A stretch of 64,000 bases of DNA from Clostridiales bacterium (GCA_022009995.1 CP091734.1:372001-436000); one strand, 5' to 3'; shown: positions 54,407 to 64,000, numbered from the stretch's first letter. Notes: a model not told the origin generated them from the sequence alone. A program made the numbers and translations.

Positions 54407-56412
54407 TCAGGTTCCCGAAGCGGGCGTAATATAAACACCAATTCCGATATATATATCATCGCCTGTAAAAACCCATTCGCCGTTATTACCGGTTAGTTTG
54501 GGCGCAGATCCAGCGTTTTTATAAAACTCGACGATGAGATATGAACCGACTATTCTTCCGCCAACTTCATTGTATACCCCCGCGCCTGTGCCGGGAGTGC
54601 GAGTGTATTTTGCGATGTCCTTTCCGCCATTAATAAATTTTATTTCGATTGTATCGGTGTCTTTGGCGTTTTTAAGCTTTTCGCTGAGATCACTTCTGTT
54701 CAGGTTGATCGCAAATGTGTTTTCGCCAAGCTCGATAGGCTCAATGACATTGGTGCCGGGGACGCCTAACATAAAACCGCTCCTAACTCTTGTCGCATTA
54801 GGAACTGCGGTGACTACGCATTCGGCAATAGTTTTTCCGCTCACCCTAAGTGTGAATCTGCGACCGACAAACGCGGGGACTTTTTTGCCTTGGAAATTAA
54901 TGGTGACGCCTTCAAGTATTTCACCGCCTGAAAGTAACGTCGTGCCTTCCGGGAACGTAACTTCGCCGGTTACTTCACCGAACGTGTCGGCAAAGACAAC
55001 CTGCGGTTTAATTCCCGTCTGAATTGGGGTGTTTTGACCACCCTCGCCTTTTGTGAACACTCTTATTGTTACCGTGACCTTGCTATAACCGATAATCGTA
55101 TCGGGCTTGGACAGCATATATCCTCTATTAAGCTCAGCCTTCGTTACGCCTTCGATATACAAGCCTACTTCTTCACCGGCGGTTGCCGTTTCAACCTCTG
55201 TCGCCGACGAGCCTGTGCCCTTTTTGATTTTATTCACGGTGATTATCTTGCCGATTTCATTGACTAAAAGTTGGTCGCCTTTTTTCACCGTGCCATTAGC
55301 GATTGTTGTTGTGATCAAAATATCACTGCTACCGGAAAATGTGAACACGTCTTGGATTCCGGCATAGAAGGAATCGGGAGCGTTCCAAACGGTAAATTTG
55401 ACCGTGTCGTATACGCCTTTGTTAAGCTCGAAGTTGTCGTTGTCCACGGTCAGGACGGTGGCGCTGATTGTATGTATGCCAATCGCATAGTATGTTTCGG
55501 GAGCGCCAATCGTCACCCATTCTACGACATTGTTCGTATCTGCCGCGACGTTTATGCACGTCAAACCGAACTTTCCGCTTTCAAGGTTTTCTCCAAATTT
55601 TCTTTCAAAAACGCCTGCGGGCAAAGTTATCTCGCGTTTGTTGATTATGATAGTCGTGGTGATTTCGCCGCCTTTCCATTCCGCAGTGCCTTTTACGGTT
55701 GCTTTCACGGTATATTCGCCGGCGTTAATCGGGGCGGTTTCGGAAAACGCAGTGTCGTTTTCGCCTTTGTAAGTAATGGTGATTTCACCGTCGCCCTTAC
55801 GATTGACCTTCGCGGGATCAATGATAAACGCCAACCCGTCATAGGTTTTTTCATCAACTAAATCGTTAGCAAACGAAATAGTGTTGTCTTTTGCGCCAAG
55901 TGCGTCGATGTCTTCGGTCTTTTCGTAACCGCATACCGTGCAGGTGAATTTCTTTTTGCCGACCACGCCATAGTCCGCCGGTTTGGTTTCTACGCCTTCG
56001 TCAAAGGTATGCGCGGCGAAATCGCCCTTCATTACGTCATGCGTGGGAGCCGTTGCGTCACAGGTCGAATCGTGCCAGTGTCCCGACTCGTCTTTTTTCC
56101 ATTCCGTGCCGTAAGCGTGCGTTGCGGTGTCGGGAATTGTCCTTTCGGTTTCGTATCCGCATTCACATACGCCCTTTCGACTTTGTCCGTGTGAACGCCT
56201 GCGGGCGTTTTTTCTGTCCACGTGAACACGTGCGGGATTTTCTCCGTCGTGTCGGTGTGCTTTTTCGTGGTGCATTCGTGCCAGTGGGCTTTTTCGTCAA
56301 ACTTCCACTCGCTTGAATATTTGTGCTTCTTGTTGCATGCCGAGAATATCGACAACGACAACGTCAACACTAATACCAACGCCAGCACTGCAATGATTGA
56401 TTTTCTTTTCAT
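54407..56412 (-). CDS. HWHxC-motif lipoprotein A, unknown function, one frameshift
   Basis: MKRKSIIAVLALVLVLTLSL then SIFSACNKKH is a lipoprotein signal. Right after the lipid Cys comes KYSSEWKFDEKAHWHECTTK, and a second unit GTEWKKDESGHWHDSTCD follows, then FTCTVCGYEKTEDIDALG. These Cys/His clusters could bind metal. Further on are MBG-like domains (EITITYKGENDTAFSETAPI, INAGEYTVKATVKGTAEWKG) and beta-rich repeats to residue about 668. The frame breaks at an A run near 56178 (KVEKGVCECGYETER). The leader at 56413-56482 is shared with two other genes here. Confidence 0.72.
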
Positions 56413-56482
56413 AGTCTTGCTCCTTTTTGATTTAAGTGATTTATTCCAAATCGCCGAAAATCGCGACTTAAAACCGTTATTA
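56413..56482 (-). promoter_or_regulatory. Shared structured 5' leader, copy 1
   Basis: Read on minus: TTTTAAGT, CGCGATTTTCGGCG, GATTTGGAATAAATC, ACTTAAAT, then AAGGAGCAAGACT and ATG. TTTAAGT and ACTTAAA can close a three-way junction, with TCGC/GCGA and TTT/AAA arms. It is about 97% the same as the copy at 59777-59845. Confidence 0.65.
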
Positions 56483-56531
56483 TTTTTTATATGTAAATTT
56501 AATTATTTTCTTCTTTAAGTAAAATGTTTTT

Positions 56532-56562
56532 CGGACAAGCGGGTTTTACCCCGCTTATCCGA
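56532..56562 (-). repeat. GC hairpin between lipoprotein genes (copy 2)
   Basis: GGATAAGCGGG/CCCGCTTGTCC stem (one G-T pair) with a GTAAAA-type loop, followed by GAAAAACATTTT on minus; a weak terminator at best. Related to 54321-54346. Confidence 0.5.
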
Positions 56563-56598
56563 TCTTTTGTTGTTGTTATTTTGTTGCTATGCTTTCAA

Positions 56599-58726
56599 TC
56601 AGGAAATTACAATCGTTCCGGACGTCTGTTCTCTTTTTATACTGAAATTAATGTTCAGATTGCTGTCGGTGGTGTTTGTGACAACGATGGTATAATCTCT
56701 TACGGGCACATTTCTCAGAAGCTCAAAAGAATTGTCCGTCGACAAAGTAACCTCTGAACCGTCTTCTCTATAAACCTTTACGGTTGCGCCTGCGGGGATA
56801 TTTGAAATCGTGTACTTCATTCCAAACGATACGCCGGCACCGACACTGATAACAAATTTCTTTTCTTCGCCTGCCGCATAGGTCAATTCTCCGGACGAAA
56901 GTTCATTTGCGCCCTCGGGAAATTCAAGCCTTGTCGTCGAGGTTTCAAAGGAAGCCGTTATCGTAAACCCCGAAGCATTATTGGTCGCTTCCAACTCTTC
57001 TACGTACAAGTAAAAACTCTTTCTGCCGGAAGTTTCCGTGAACGTAAATTTGTTTTCGCCGACTTTATTAACAACAATGCTTGTTTCGGAACCGGTAACC
57101 GCATCGTACAATACCATTTCGATATTCTTCGGCGCACCCGACCAACTCACGTCGAAAGTACAAATAATGTCATCTCCCTCGGGAAGTTGCACTTCAAACA
57201 CCGCAACTTGACCGCCTCCAACCGATGAGCTGTTCTGCAAAGAGTCTTTGCTGAGTACGGGGTGGTCTTTGGAGTCTGTTATTTCTATCGTAATTTCCAA
57301 ATCTTCGTTACCAATCCATTTGCCTTCCGCGCTAACGTACTCGTTTGCGCCAAACAAATCGAAATGCATACCGGTCACTCGGTCATTATCGAACGACATA
57401 CCGCCATACGTGTACACATAATGTAAATCGCTCGTGGTCTGCACGCCTCTTCTTTCAAATCTTGCAATGACGGTTTCTCCGCACTGAACTCTGATAATAA
57501 AGTATTTCTCTGCATTGTCTGTGTTTGTCAAATATTCGCATAATCCGTCTATCTGAGCCTGCATATTAATTCTATTTTCGCCATACTTAATTCCTAAAGT
57601 ACTATCGGTTATGCCAGCGATAGGATTACCATCAGGACCGATTATATTTTTTATGGTAAGTACGTTTTCTTTCTTTATAGTGAAACTGACGTACTGGGTG
57701 GCTCCGAAATTGTAGTTGTCGCCTTCCGCATATTTAATGCGCACGCGATATTCGCCTGCTGTTCCAATTACTTCGTCTTTTGTAAGGGTGCGACTCCAAA
57801 CGCCGTCACCAAGGTGCATTATCCACTCGATAGTCTTTGCGCCGTAACCGGTGCCGATTTCAACGTAATTTGTTGTGGGATCGGGGATATTCGTTGCGCC
57901 GACAAAGAACAACTCATTAAATGCGCTCGCATTGCTGATTTCAAAGTTAATGTCCGCTTTGACGATTTCCACGTTGACGTCTTCTCTTGCAAGGCTGTAA
58001 TTGCCCGCGTCTTTCCCGGTGATTTCAAAGCTTTGAACTTCTGCTCCGACGTTGGCACTACTCATTGTAACGGTAATCATTGCTTCGTCGCCTGGAAGCA
58101 ATTCGGCGGGTGCGCCTGAGAAAACATTTTTATTATCGTATGGATGCTCCCAGTCAACGCTGATTACCATGGGGGTGATTGCAAAGTCGAAAGTTTGTCG
58201 CGGATTTCCACTCTGCCGTGGCTCTTACGCTGACTTTCACGGTATATTCGCCGACTTTCTTCGGGGCGGTTGCAGTGTACGTATTGTCGTCCGCGCCTTT
58301 TGCCTTGAACATAAATGCGGGTTCGCGATTGCCGTCAATTACGAAATCGCCTTTCGTAATCGAAATAACTTCTCCGTCGTATTCCTTGCCAAGCGTTTTG
58401 CCTTCTGCAAGTTTGATTTCGTTGGCCTTCGCGCCAAGTGCGTCGATGTCTTCGGTATAACTATATCCGCATTTCTCACACGTGAATTTCTTTTCGCCGA
58501 CCACTCCGTAGTCCGCTGCTTTCACAATTTCTTCCTTAAACTCATGCGGGAGTTTCTCCGATGTGTCGGTGTGTTTCTTCGTAGTGCATTCGTGCCAGTG
58601 AGTTTTTTCGTCAAACTTCCACTCGCTGGAATATTTGTGCTTCTTGTTGCATGCCGAGAATATCGACAACGACAACGCCAACACTAATACCAATGCCAGC
58701 ACCGTTATGATTGATTTTCTTTTCAT
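56599..58726 (-). CDS. HWHxC-motif lipoprotein B, unknown function, one frameshift
   Basis: MKRKSIITVLALVLVLALSL, then SIFSACNKKHKYSSEWKFDE and KTHWHECTTKKHTDTSEK: a signal and N-terminal unit almost identical to lipoprotein A, showing recent duplication. FTCEKCGYSYTEDIDALGAK follows, then MBG-like domains (YTVKVSVRATAEWKSA, FEITGKDAGNYSLAREDVNV) and a long beta-rich C-terminal part containing FTASFETSTTRLEF-type and SFELLRNVPVRDYTIVV segments. The frame breaks at an A run near 58188 (WKSATKTFDFAITPMV). Repaired about 708 residues. Confidence 0.72.
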
Positions 58727-58797
58727 AGTCTTGCTCCTTTTAGATTTAAGTGATTTATTCCAAATCGCCGAATACTTGCGACTTAAAACCTTTATTA
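58727..58797 (-). promoter_or_regulatory. Shared structured 5' leader, copy 2
   Basis: The same arrangement as copies 1 and 3. The TCGC/GCGA arm is kept while its loop changes from GATTTTCG to AAGTATTCG. AAGGAGCAAGACT precedes ATG. Confidence 0.65.
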
Positions 58798-58823
58798 TTT
58801 GTGTTTGTTCCTTTTACGCCGGT

Positions 58824-59776
58824 TTATTTTACCACAACGCTATACTTATATTTAATCGTTCCAATTCCCGGTTGGATATTGCTCTGTATAATGGTCGTTT
58901 TATCTGAGGACAACTCAAACGTTGAGCCTACAAACAAACCCATTTCGTGAGCGGGGATTTCTTTTTCCATATCTTCTTGGCTGTCGTAAAACACGATAGC
59001 AGAGCCTTTAATCCTGTACAACAGCGTTCTGACGCCTTTGCCTTTATCGTCTTCTTCGCCCGGGTGTTGATCAAAAGTCGCCGTCACGGAATCTTTATCC
59101 GCCGCAAAAACGAGCGTAACTTTTGATACCTTATGACTTTGTATAAACTGCTCCTCCGTCATTTCCATTTCTGCAAGAAGCGCTTGCTTGACGGCTTCGG
59201 ACTCCCACTCGATGGTTGCGTCAACTTTGTTGAATGTCTTGCCCTTAATGTCGGCAGTCGCCCACTTTGCATAAAGCGTGAAAACTCTTGCCGGCATATA
59301 TGAAAAACTGAATGCCGTGTCGGAAAGCGTCGTGCCGCCGTCCGTGCTTTCATACCAGCCTGCAAAAACAAAACCGTCTTTGGTGGGATCGGTCGGGGCT
59401 GTAATCGCCGCGCCTGCGCTTGCCTTGATGGGTTGCACCGCGCTGCCGCCTTTGCTGTCAAAGGTTATCGTATATTCTGTTCCGACGACAAGTTCGTTAA
59501 TCGATTCGGCCTTTTCTCTGCGGCAGACCGTGCAGGTGTAAACCATTGTGCCTTTTTGTTCCGTGGTCGGCTCAACAGTCACGTTGCCGCCGTCCCAGGT
59601 GTGCTCGGCTTTGTCTTTGGTTTCCTTGCAGCCCTTGTCTGTGCACGCGTGCCAATGATGAGTCTCGTTGTTGCTCCATTCTTCCGCAAAGTTGTGTTTC
59701 CGTCCTTGTTGCAGGCAGTGAGCAGAACAATTGCCAGCATCAGCACCATAATTGCGAGAAATGATTTTCTTTTCAT
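58824..59776 (-). CDS. HWHxC-motif lipoprotein C with InlB-B repeat, one frameshift
   Basis: MKRKSFLAIMVLMLAIVLLT then ACNKDGKHNFAEEWSNNETH and HWHACTDKGC, so the same N-terminal unit follows the lipobox. Then VYTCTVCRREKAESI (CxxC), an InlB B-repeat / Flg_new-type domain (YTITFDSKGGSAVQPIKASA to ARVFTLYAKW), and a compact C-terminal domain (KVTLVFAADKDSVTATFDQH). The frame breaks at an A run near 59699 (KDGKHNFAEEW). Repaired about 317 residues. The simplest member of the family. Confidence 0.72.
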
Positions 59777-59845
59777 AGTCTTGCTCCTTTTGATTTAAGT
59801 GATTTATTCCAAATCGCCGAAAATCGCGACTTAAAACCGTTGTTA
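59777..59845 (-). promoter_or_regulatory. Shared structured 5' leader, copy 3
   Basis: Nearly identical to copy 1 from TTTTAAGTCGCGATTTTCGG to AAGGAGCAAGACT. No clear -35/-10 pair could be placed upstream of any copy. Confidence 0.65.
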
Positions 59846-59883
59846 ATTCCGCAGATATCGCGTTTTATTGTCTCAAAGGCGGA

Positions 59884-59913
59884 TTGACTTGCGCGCGCAT
59901 ATTATGCTATAAT
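59884..59913 (+). promoter_or_regulatory. Promoter of the binding protein-LuxR pair
   Basis: TTGACT (59884-59889), an 18-nt spacer and TATAAT (59908-59913), leaving a leader of about 150 nt before the start codon. Confidence 0.75.
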
Positions 59914-59963
59914 ACAGATAATCACCTTCGAGTGTATAGACAGTATATCAAAATCAGGACGGC

Positions 59964-60045
59964 TTTCCCCCACCCAACCCGCCAAAAGGTGGGGAAAACC
60001 CAAAAATAATTTGGTTTTTTTGAAAAATCGGGGCAATTTCCCCCG
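59964..60045 (+). promoter_or_regulatory. Structured leader with attenuator-like hairpins
   Basis: Three successive stems: TTTCCCCCACC/GGTGGGGAAA (59964-59997), CCAAA/TTTGG (60000-60014) followed by seven T, and CGGGG/CCCCG (60029-60045). GGGG and CCCC segments could pair in alternative ways. It resembles an attenuation leader; no known riboswitch class recognised. Confidence 0.5.
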
Positions 60046-60068
60046 ACTGATAATAACGGAAAAACACT

Positions 60069-61405
60069 ATGAAACGTAATGCCAAAAGAATACTCACTTT
60101 GTTGATCGCCGCCACGGCTCTTCTTGCAATTCCGTTTACTTTTGTTGCTTGCAACAAAGGTAGTTCTTTGCTCGATCCCAAAAAACCCACAACTCTTACG
60201 ATGTGGCACGTTTACGGCGAACAATCCAACTCCCCGATGAACGACTTCGTGGAGAAATTCAACGCGACCGTCGGCAAGGAAAAAGGAATCATCATTGACG
60301 TTACACTGATGTCCAACGCTTCCCAGATCGGAAAAAAACTCAAAGACGCGCAGACGGGGAAAGCGGGCTCCAAGGATATGCCCGACCTGTTCTTCTGCCA
60401 CTCGGGCGACGCGCAAAGTCTTGGGGCGGACAACCTTCTGAACTGGAAAGATTATTTCACGCCGACCGAACTGGACGCCTTCGTCCCCGATTTTCTGAGC
60501 GACGGCATGCTGGGCGACCGCCTTTCGGTTTTCCCCGTTTCCAAATCGACTTATATGCTGTTCATCGCGGGCGGAGTTTTTGAAAGATTCGCCGCCGAAA
60601 AAAACGTTTCCGTGTCCGACCTTGAAACGTGGGACGGCTTCTTCACCGTCGCCGAAAAATATTACGAGTGGTCGGGCGGAAAACCCTTCTGCGCCATCGA
60701 TTATCTTATAAGACTTGCGGAACTTTGTGCAATATCCGACGGCGAAAGCGTTTCTTACAAGGACGGCTGGTACGACGAAAACAACCCGTCGTTTATAAAA
60801 GCCTACGAGGCGTTCGCGACGTCGATTGCCAAAGGCCATATCGTTGTGTCCGATATGTACTACAACACGCAGATTATGACCGCGCAAACGTGCGCCGGCA
60901 TCGGCTCTTCGGCTTCCGTGCTTTACGCCAACGACAAAATCACGTACCCCGACAATACGTCGGAAGATATGAAACTGCAAGTTTTGCCCCTGCCCCAACA
61001 GGCGGGAAAACAAAGTCGCAACGCAGGCGGGCGTCGGGCTTTGCGCCTATAAAACGACCGACAAAAAAGCCGAGGCGGCAACCGTATTCGCGCGGTGGTT
61101 CACCGAGGAACAGCGCAACGTGGACTTCGTCCTGTCAACCGGATATATGCCCGTAAGAACGGGGGCTTTTGCGAAAATCGGCGAAAATTCCTTTAAGTCG
61201 GACGCCTTCAAACCTTTACGCCGCACTGACGAAAACCGTCGCGACCTGCACTTTCGTGAGAGAACCGAATTTCGACGGCTATTATTCCAAAGTACGCACG
61301 CTGTACGACGAAATCCGCGAAATCCAGAAAAACCTTGACGCGGCGGGCGACACCACGGAACAAATCGTCGCGAAAATAAAAGCCGCGCTTTATAACGTCG
61401 CCTGA
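60069..61405 (+). CDS. Extracellular solute-binding lipoprotein (family 1-like), frameshifted
   Basis: MKRNAKRILTLLIAATALLA then FTFVACNKGS is a lipoprotein signal. The mature part follows the family 1 sugar-binding fold: TTLTMWHVYGEQSNSPMNDF, DMPDLFFCHSGDAQSL, DRLSVFPVSKSTYMLF and TVFARWFTEEQRNVDFVLST. Frames break near 61006-61016 (GGKTKVATQAGVGLCAYKTT) and 61211 (SDAFKNLYAALTKT), repaired at A runs to about 447 residues. Notably no ABC permease genes are linked; the only partner is a membrane-bound LuxR regulator 22 bp downstream. It may act as a sensor cofactor rather than in uptake. Confidence 0.85.
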
Positions 61406-61427
61406 ACGCGGCGATAACTCCCGAAAT

Positions 61428-63053
61428 ATGTTAAGAATCGCCGATTTCAAAAACAGAAAAAAATCAATGTGGCGCAAGCTTTTGTTGTATATGCTCGCGC
61501 TGGTTCTTGCCGTCGGCGTGTTTGTAAGTTGCGGTGTGTTTTTCGCCGGGCAGTTCTCGACGACGACCGAAAAATATTCCAACAATCTCACTTTCCAGAA
61601 CGAGTTTTATACAAGACAAATCGAAAAATACTTTGATGATCTCTCGATGATGGGCGAAATGCTTGCCGCCGACTCTTCGGCGATAATCAACGCGTATCTG
61701 TCCGAAAACGGGATTGCTCTCTACAATCTGAACAACTCACGGGCGCATACCGAAGGCGTGCAGAAAGCCCTTTTGCCGAAACTCAGAGAAGAACTGCTGA
61801 AAGCCGACGCCTCGGGCGCGTTTATTATGATGGACGCAACCGTAAACACCGGCGCTACAAACGCCGACAAATCCAGAACCGGGCTGTACTTCCAGCGCAG
61901 TACCCTCGACCGCACGGACGAAACGTTGCTTATGTACAGAGGAAACTCGGATCTCGGCAGGCAAAACGGCATAATGCCGCATCGTAAATGGCGGTTGGAA
62001 TTCAATACCGAATCGGTGACGGAAGTAAAAGACGTCTTCGGCAAATCCGTAAAAGATAAAAGTCCGCTGCTGTCCGACGTTTATGCACTTGACGGCACAA
62101 GCGACAACGCGATGGCTTATATCACCCCGATTTTCGGCGCGGACAACACGTTTTACGGAATCTGCGGCTTTGAAATCTCCAACACCTACTTCAAGGACTA
62201 CTTCGCCCAGCCGACAAGGTTGGATCAATTAACCTGCACTTTTTCAAAAACTTCAAAAGACAGCAAAATCGACTGCAAAAATATCTTTTGGACGGGCGTT
62301 CTCGGCGGCTATTCCCTGAAACCGAGCGGCACTCTCTCCCCGAAAATAATTAAAAACAACCTTACCGAACTTAGCGGCGAAACAAATTTCGTCGCCGTCA
62401 CGAAAACGATTTCGATATGCGATACGGCATACTCCCTTGTGGTAATGCAGCCGAAAAGCGGCTTTGACAAAACCATTGCGGTCAACGCAACGAGAATCGT
62501 TTTGGTATGCTTCTTGTTGGTGTTCGCCGCCGTCGTGCTTTCGGTTGTCTTCTCACGAAAATTCGTCGCGCCGGTGATAAAAAATCTGGAACAAATCCGC
62601 AAGCAGGAGCACGCCGAAAACAACTCCGACATTATCGAAATCGACGACTTGTTCGTGTACCTTGCCGAACAGGATAAACTGCGCGATCTCGAAACGGATA
62701 AGCTGAAACGCCAGAACGAGGAACTTGCAAGCGTCACCGAAAACCAGACCGCCGAAATCGGCAAGCGACAAGCCGAAATCGAAAGGCTTGCGTATTCCCG
62801 CAAAAACGAAATCGATCCGGACAACTACGAGGCGTTCAAAGCCGGGCTGAAAGAACTCACAAAAACGGAAAGAACGATTTTCGACTTGTATATTGACGGC
62901 AAGTCCGCAAACGAAATCGCCGACGTCCTTAATATCCGCGAAAGCACGCTCAAATTCCACAACCATAACATTTTGGAAAAACTCGGCGTGTCGTCGCGCA
63001 AACATATGCTGCGCTACGCAACACTGCTCAGGCAGGAAACGCAGGAACAGTAA
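61428..63053 (+). CDS. Membrane-anchored LuxR-type transcription regulator with extracytoplasmic sensor
   Basis: 541 residues, intact. TM1 (LLLYMLALVLAVGVFVSCGV, about 19-40), an extracytoplasmic domain of about 320 residues with a Cache-like look (GAFIMMDATVN, MAYITPIFGADNTFYGICGF), TM2 (IVLVCFLLVFAAVVLSVVF, about 366-386), a coiled coil (KLKRQNEELASVTENQTAEI) and a C-terminal LuxR HTH (LTKTERTIFDLYIDGKSANE, STLKFHNHNILEKLGVSSRK). Sensor and DNA-binding domain in one chain make it a transmembrane one-component regulator. The start has no strong Shine-Dalgarno, so coupling to the gene upstream is likely. Confidence 0.88.
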   Translation: MLRIADFKNRKKSMWRKLLLYMLALVLAVGVFVSCGVFFAGQFSTTTEKYSNNLTFQNEFYTRQIEKYFDDLSMMGEMLAADSSAIINAYLSENGIALYNLNNSRAHTEGVQKALLPKLREELLKADASGAFIMMDATVNTGATNADKSRTGLYFQRSTLDRTDETLLMYRGNSDLGRQNGIMPHRKWRLEFNTESVTEVKDVFGKSVKDKSPLLSDVYALDGTSDNAMAYITPIFGADNTFYGICGFEISNTYFKDYFAQPTRLDQLTCTFSKTSKDSKIDCKNIFWTGVLGGYSLKPSGTLSPKIIKNNLTELSGETNFVAVTKTISICDTAYSLVVMQPKSGFDKTIAVNATRIVLVCFLLVFAAVVLSVVFSRKFVAPVIKNLEQIRKQEHAENNSDIIEIDDLFVYLAEQDKLRDLETDKLKRQNEELASVTENQTAEIGKRQAEIERLAYSRKNEIDPDNYEAFKAGLKELTKTERTIFDLYIDGKSANEIADVLNIRESTLKFHNHNILEKLGVSSRKHMLRYATLLRQETQEQ

Positions 63054-63090
63054 TTAGGAACCTCGTTAAAAACAACTTGTTTTTTTGCAT

Positions 63091-63124
63091 AAAAAAGACA
63101 GTCTGCGGGTTGTCTTTTTTGTTT
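63091..63124. terminator. Intrinsic terminator, probably bidirectional
   Basis: AAAAAAGACA/TGTCTTTTTT stem; T runs on both strands. It lies between convergent luxR-type and DUF2804-type genes. Confidence 0.75.
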
Positions 63125-63271
63125 TTGTTTTTTGTCCTGTTCTTGCAATAATAGGCTTTCATCGTGTAATTTTAACCGATAAACAGCATTTTTTTGCCGT
63201 TTAAGACTTTCATAAAATTATTGTGTTTTTTGTCGTACGGCAGCACTTTGCATGCTGTTTTTCGGGCTTTA

Positions 63272-64000
63272 TTACAGCAGCAGCGTTTTATCTTCGCCCA
63301 TGCCGAGCATTCCGTCAAGGACGTATTTCTTGCCGTCTTCGTCACGGATATACCCTTCGAGTTCGCCGTATGCGACGTAATAATCTATGTTTACGACAAG
63401 CGCGTGCATAATCATCGGATTCATATTGTATACCTTGAATTTAAGGTTTACCATATCGTGCTCGTCCTTGACAATCCATTCCGAATAATCCTTAAAGTCC
63501 TTGCTTTCGGGGTTTCTCGTGAACGTTATCGGCGGAAGAATGCTTGTTTCCCTTCAAGCCAGAGTATGTTTTCGTTATACTTTTCCTGATCGATGGATTG
63601 ATTTCTGGTGAGATTGAACGCAAGCCATTTTTCTGCGCCGTCGACGTTGCATTTACCCATCGTCGTTACCCAGTCGTAATGGGCGCGGCGGGGATAATAG
63701 CCCCTGTGATCGTCGACGATTGCCGCGGAATCTTCGTCCGTCAGCATTTCTTCGCCGTTAATGACAAGCCTGCCTTCCGCCTTAAAGAAGTCTTTCTGGC
63801 TGTACAGCGGGCGGTTTTTGCCAAAAGGAATGCTTGCTACGCAAGGTTTTGACAAACGCGTCAGCGTGAAGTCGTACTCGATTGTCGCTTCGCCGTAGTT
63901 TTCTTTGATTGCCGCGACGATCGTTTTGTCTTTTTGAGGAACGGTGATCAGACATTTGCCCGTATGTTGTCCTTTAAGATGGCATTTGCCGTCCTGGAAG
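63272..64000 (-). CDS. DUF2804-like protein, partial at window end, one frameshift
   Basis: Open to the window edge (HLKGQHTGKCLITVPQKDKT on), so the N-terminus is missing. Visible: SIPFGKNRPLYSQKDFFKAE, the DUF2804 core VDDHRGYYPRRAHYDWVTTM, GAEKWLAFNLTRNQSID and the C-terminal KDFKDYSEWIVKDEHDMVNL. The frame breaks near 63537 (AFLPPITFTRNPES) and is repaired by one T. About 242 residues seen. DUF2804 proteins are widespread but of unknown function, possibly lipocalin-like beta barrels. 63125-63271 holds nothing recognisable. Confidence 0.8.

Noticed and set aside
59922..61013. Minus-strand open frame of 363 codons
   Set aside because: Antisense to the solute-binding lipoprotein gene, which has a signal peptide, family motifs and a promoter.

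Overview
The window looks like a chromosomal piece of an anaerobic, spore-forming member of the Bacillota (Clostridia class). The evidence is a conserved ecfA1-ecfA2-ecfT-truA-rplM-rpsI block, pyruvate:ferredoxin oxidoreductase, a rubrerythrin with a Fur/PerR regulator, a veg / SPOCS-LysM / ispE block, Spo0A, SpoIIR, SleB and YpeB, and many sigma-A-type promoters with consensus spacing. The closest genus cannot be named from the sequence alone. There is no rRNA, phage, plasmid or CRISPR signature.

Layout. 1-1.5 kb: an SDR-type dehydrogenase and a partial Cys-rich protein. 1.6-5.9 kb (minus): ribosomal proteins S9 and L13, TruA and the ECF vitamin-transporter core. 6.1-9.6 kb (plus): nifJ. 9.7-10.7 kb: a CAT-like acetyltransferase pseudogene split by a 282-bp element with 24-bp terminal inverted repeats. 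10.7-15.3 kb (minus): a glutamate-5-kinase-like enzyme with a P-loop-less partner, an anchored metallo-beta-lactamase-fold protein and a sugar-type MFS carrier. 15.5-16.5 kb: fur/perR plus rubrerythrin behind two operator boxes. 16.5-26.5 kb (minus): one glycogen operon, glgB-glgC-glgD-glgA-glgP plus a GH13 amylase. 26.6-29.4 kb: ispE, SPOCS-LysM and veg. 30.5-31.3 kb: spo0A with three phased 0A-like boxes. 31.5-34.4 kb: a lipoprotein, then an antiporter controlled by a yybP-ykoY (Mn2+) riboswitch and terminator. 34.5-40.1 kb: a phosphatase, a deacetylase, trxB, then spoIIR-sleB-ypeB. 40.1-48.3 kb: a zinc-ribbon membrane protein, mnmA, cysK, a GPH carrier and an ABC ATPase-permease. 48.4 kb: tRNA-Arg(CCG), followed by a hairpin-rich repeat island. 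49-59.8 kb (minus): a surface-protein island of Cys/His-rich secreted proteins and lipoproteins, three of which share a near-identical 5' leader. 59.9-63.1 kb (plus): a solute-binding lipoprotein paired with a membrane-anchored LuxR regulator. 63.3-64 kb: a partial DUF2804-type protein.

About half of the genes are broken by single-base (sometimes two-base) indels, nearly all in short homopolymers and mostly losses. The reading frame resumes with well-conserved protein on the other side each time. I therefore annotate these as single genes with probable assembly or base-calling frameshifts, not as split genes, and give the break position in each entry. Only the CAT-like gene has independent evidence, an inserted element, of being truly dead. 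The most novel-looking material is the surface-protein island with its shared leader, the binding-protein/LuxR receptor pair, the 282-bp inverted-repeat element, and the two mini-hairpin repeat islands.
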